Shown here one piece after another: positions 15,128 through 15,962 of a DNA stretch of 15,962 bases (positions are counted from its first letter, which is position 1; each line of letters begins with the position of its first letter). The notes beneath the pieces are model-generated. The model saw nothing but the letters and a program-made list of their open reading frames with translations. It searched no databases and was not told where the DNA came from. The position numbers and the translations under genes were made by a program. The DNA is from Bacteroidia bacterium (lineage in GTDB: Bacteria > Bacteroidota > Bacteroidia > NS11-12g > UBA9320). The stretch spans positions 1 to 15,962 of the forward strand of contig JABDQY010000066.1 of assembly GCA_013042025.1 (NCBI GenBank). Reading direction: 5' to 3'.

Positions 15128-15204
15128 AAGATTCAAAAGATACCCTGTAGAAATCAATAAATTAGCGTCCTGAGATAAAAGTTAGCTTGACTTAACTAAT
15201 TCAA

Positions 15205-15212
15205 TATTTTTG
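15205..15212 (+). promoter_or_regulatory. -7 promoter element of the bestrophin gene
   Basis: TATTTTTG matches TAnnTTTG; a TTG at 15187-15189 lies 15 nt upstream, a little closer than usual. The element ends 6 nt before the ATG at 15219, so the mRNA would be nearly leaderless. Confidence 0.5.
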
Positions 15213-15218
15213 TATGCA

Positions 15219-15962
15219 ATGTTTGTAAGAAAAAATTTCACTTTTAAAGGAATTATGAGTTTCTCAGGTGGTCATCTTATTTGGCTAACTATATGGGCCA
15301 CATTAGTCCCGCTTTTTATTGAAACACTTCATGCCAGAGATATTCATGCTTTTAAAGTACCTTGGTTACCGGTAAGCCTAGTAGGTACGGCAGTTGCATT
15401 TTATGTTGGTTTTAAGAATAACAGTTCATATGATCGCCTTTGGGAAGCTAGAAAGATTTGGGGAGCAATTGTAAATTCAAGCCGAATGTGGGGAGCTACT
15501 GTTAAGTCTTTTGTTACCAATCACTTTAGGGAGAAAGATATGACTGATGCAGAAATAAAAAGTTATGTTAGAACATTAATCTACCGCCATATAGGTTGGC
15601 TATATTCATTAAGAAGTCAGTTATTAATTCCTACACAATGGGAACACTTAGGTCAAGGTGGAAGAATGGAAAAGTTTACCAAAATGCGAATGAAAACGTT
15701 TGGTGTTGGGTTGTTTAGTGATAGTGTTACTGAAGATACCTTGCCACAATGTTTACCAGAAGACGAAATACAACGTTTAATCAATAGTCAAAATACTGCA
15801 ACTCAAATTATAGAACAACAATCACAAGATTTAAAAGAGTTAAGAGACCTAAGTTTGATTGATGACTTTCGGCATATGGAATTGCAACAGATATTGAATG
15901 ACTTTTATACGCATCAAGGAAAATGTGAACGAATTAAGAAATTTCCGCTCCCAAGACAATAT
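15219..15962 (+). CDS. Bestrophin-family anion channel (3' end outside window)
   Basis: The frame stays open for 248 codons to the window end; bacterial bestrophins are usually about 290-310 residues, so 40-60 residues are missing. Diagnostic features are the start MFVRKNFTFKGI, a first span at about 14-35, a second at about 48-65, and the conserved stretch NNSSYDRLWEARKIWGAIVN (67-86), the bacterial version of the bestrophin Ser-Tyr-x-Arg-x-Trp-Glu-Ala-Arg motif. The visible end, FPLPRQY, is the conserved segment before the third span. It should form a pentameric inner-membrane channel. The nearby ATG at 15214 runs into a stop after four codons, so 15219 is the start. It is divergent from the SRPBCC gene. 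Confidence 0.93.
   Translation, partial: MFVRKNFTFKGIMSFSGGHLIWLTIWATLVPLFIETLHARDIHAFKVPWLPVSLVGTAVAFYVGFKNNSSYDRLWEARKIWGAIVNSSRMWGATVKSFVTNHFREKDMTDAEIKSYVRTLIYRHIGWLYSLRSQLLIPTQWEHLGQGGRMEKFTKMRMKTFGVGLFSDSVTEDTLPQCLPEDEIQRLINSQNTATQIIEQQSQDLKELRDLSLIDDFRHMELQQILNDFYTHQGKCERIKKFPLPRQY

Noticed and set aside
1..15962. Search for tRNA or rRNA genes, CRISPR arrays, transposases, integrases, attachment sites and riboswitches
   Set aside because: None seen by eye; spacers are short and contain only promoter-like elements, small palindromes and the one terminator.

Overview
The window looks like chromosome of a Bacteroidota member, most likely of the order Flavobacteriales. It is AT-rich, genes lack Shine-Dalgarno sequences, several genes are preceded by the Bacteroidota -7 promoter element TAnnTTTG very close to the start codon, and the gene content fits (ADP-heptose epimerase, DUF2490 protein, NtrY-like kinase). 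No mobile element, tRNA, rRNA or CRISPR array is visible, and coding density is high.

Layout. (1) Positions 1-4372, minus strand: hldD, for the inner-core heptose of lipopolysaccharide, followed by a very large multi-membrane-span NtrY-like sensor histidine kinase that starts at TTG inside the hldD stop and runs out of the window. (2) Positions 4502-8197, plus strand: a 6-pyruvoyl-tetrahydropterin-synthase-type enzyme, then a tyrosine-degradation operon of homogentisate dioxygenase (hmgA), 4-hydroxyphenylpyruvate dioxygenase (hpd) and a translationally coupled 2-oxoglutarate/Fe(II) oxygenase of unknown substrate. (3) Positions 8194-8871, minus strand: an unrecognised membrane protein of about seven spans whose stop overlaps that of the oxygenase. 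(4) Positions 9055-13133, plus strand: a tightly packed operon with overlapping starts and stops, made of a TetR regulator, a dihydroflavonol-reductase-like extended SDR, a classical SDR, a small Rossmann 'epimerase' and a NAPE-PLD/RomA-type metallo-beta-lactamase-fold hydrolase. (5) Positions 13171-14407: beta-carbonic anhydrase and a DUF2490 outer-membrane beta-barrel protein, closed by a strong hairpin terminator. (6) Positions 14472-15095, minus strand: an SRPBCC protein. From 15219 on the plus strand: a bestrophin-family channel cut by the window end.

How they fit together. HPPD makes homogentisate from 4-hydroxyphenylpyruvate and HmgA opens its ring, so two consecutive steps of tyrosine catabolism lie side by side. 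The pterin enzyme upstream carries the Cys-x5-His-Gly-His spacing of tetrahydrobiopterin-type enzymes rather than that of queuosine-type QueD. This raises the possibility that it supplies a pterin cofactor to a phenylalanine hydroxylase encoded elsewhere, feeding the same pathway. The best candidate for an undescribed system is the TetR-SDR-SDR-Rossmann-MBL operon. Its regulator has a candidate operator that overlaps its own promoter, and its four enzymes suggest sequential redox and hydrolytic processing of a lipid-like or carbonyl compound; the substrate cannot be read from the sequence.
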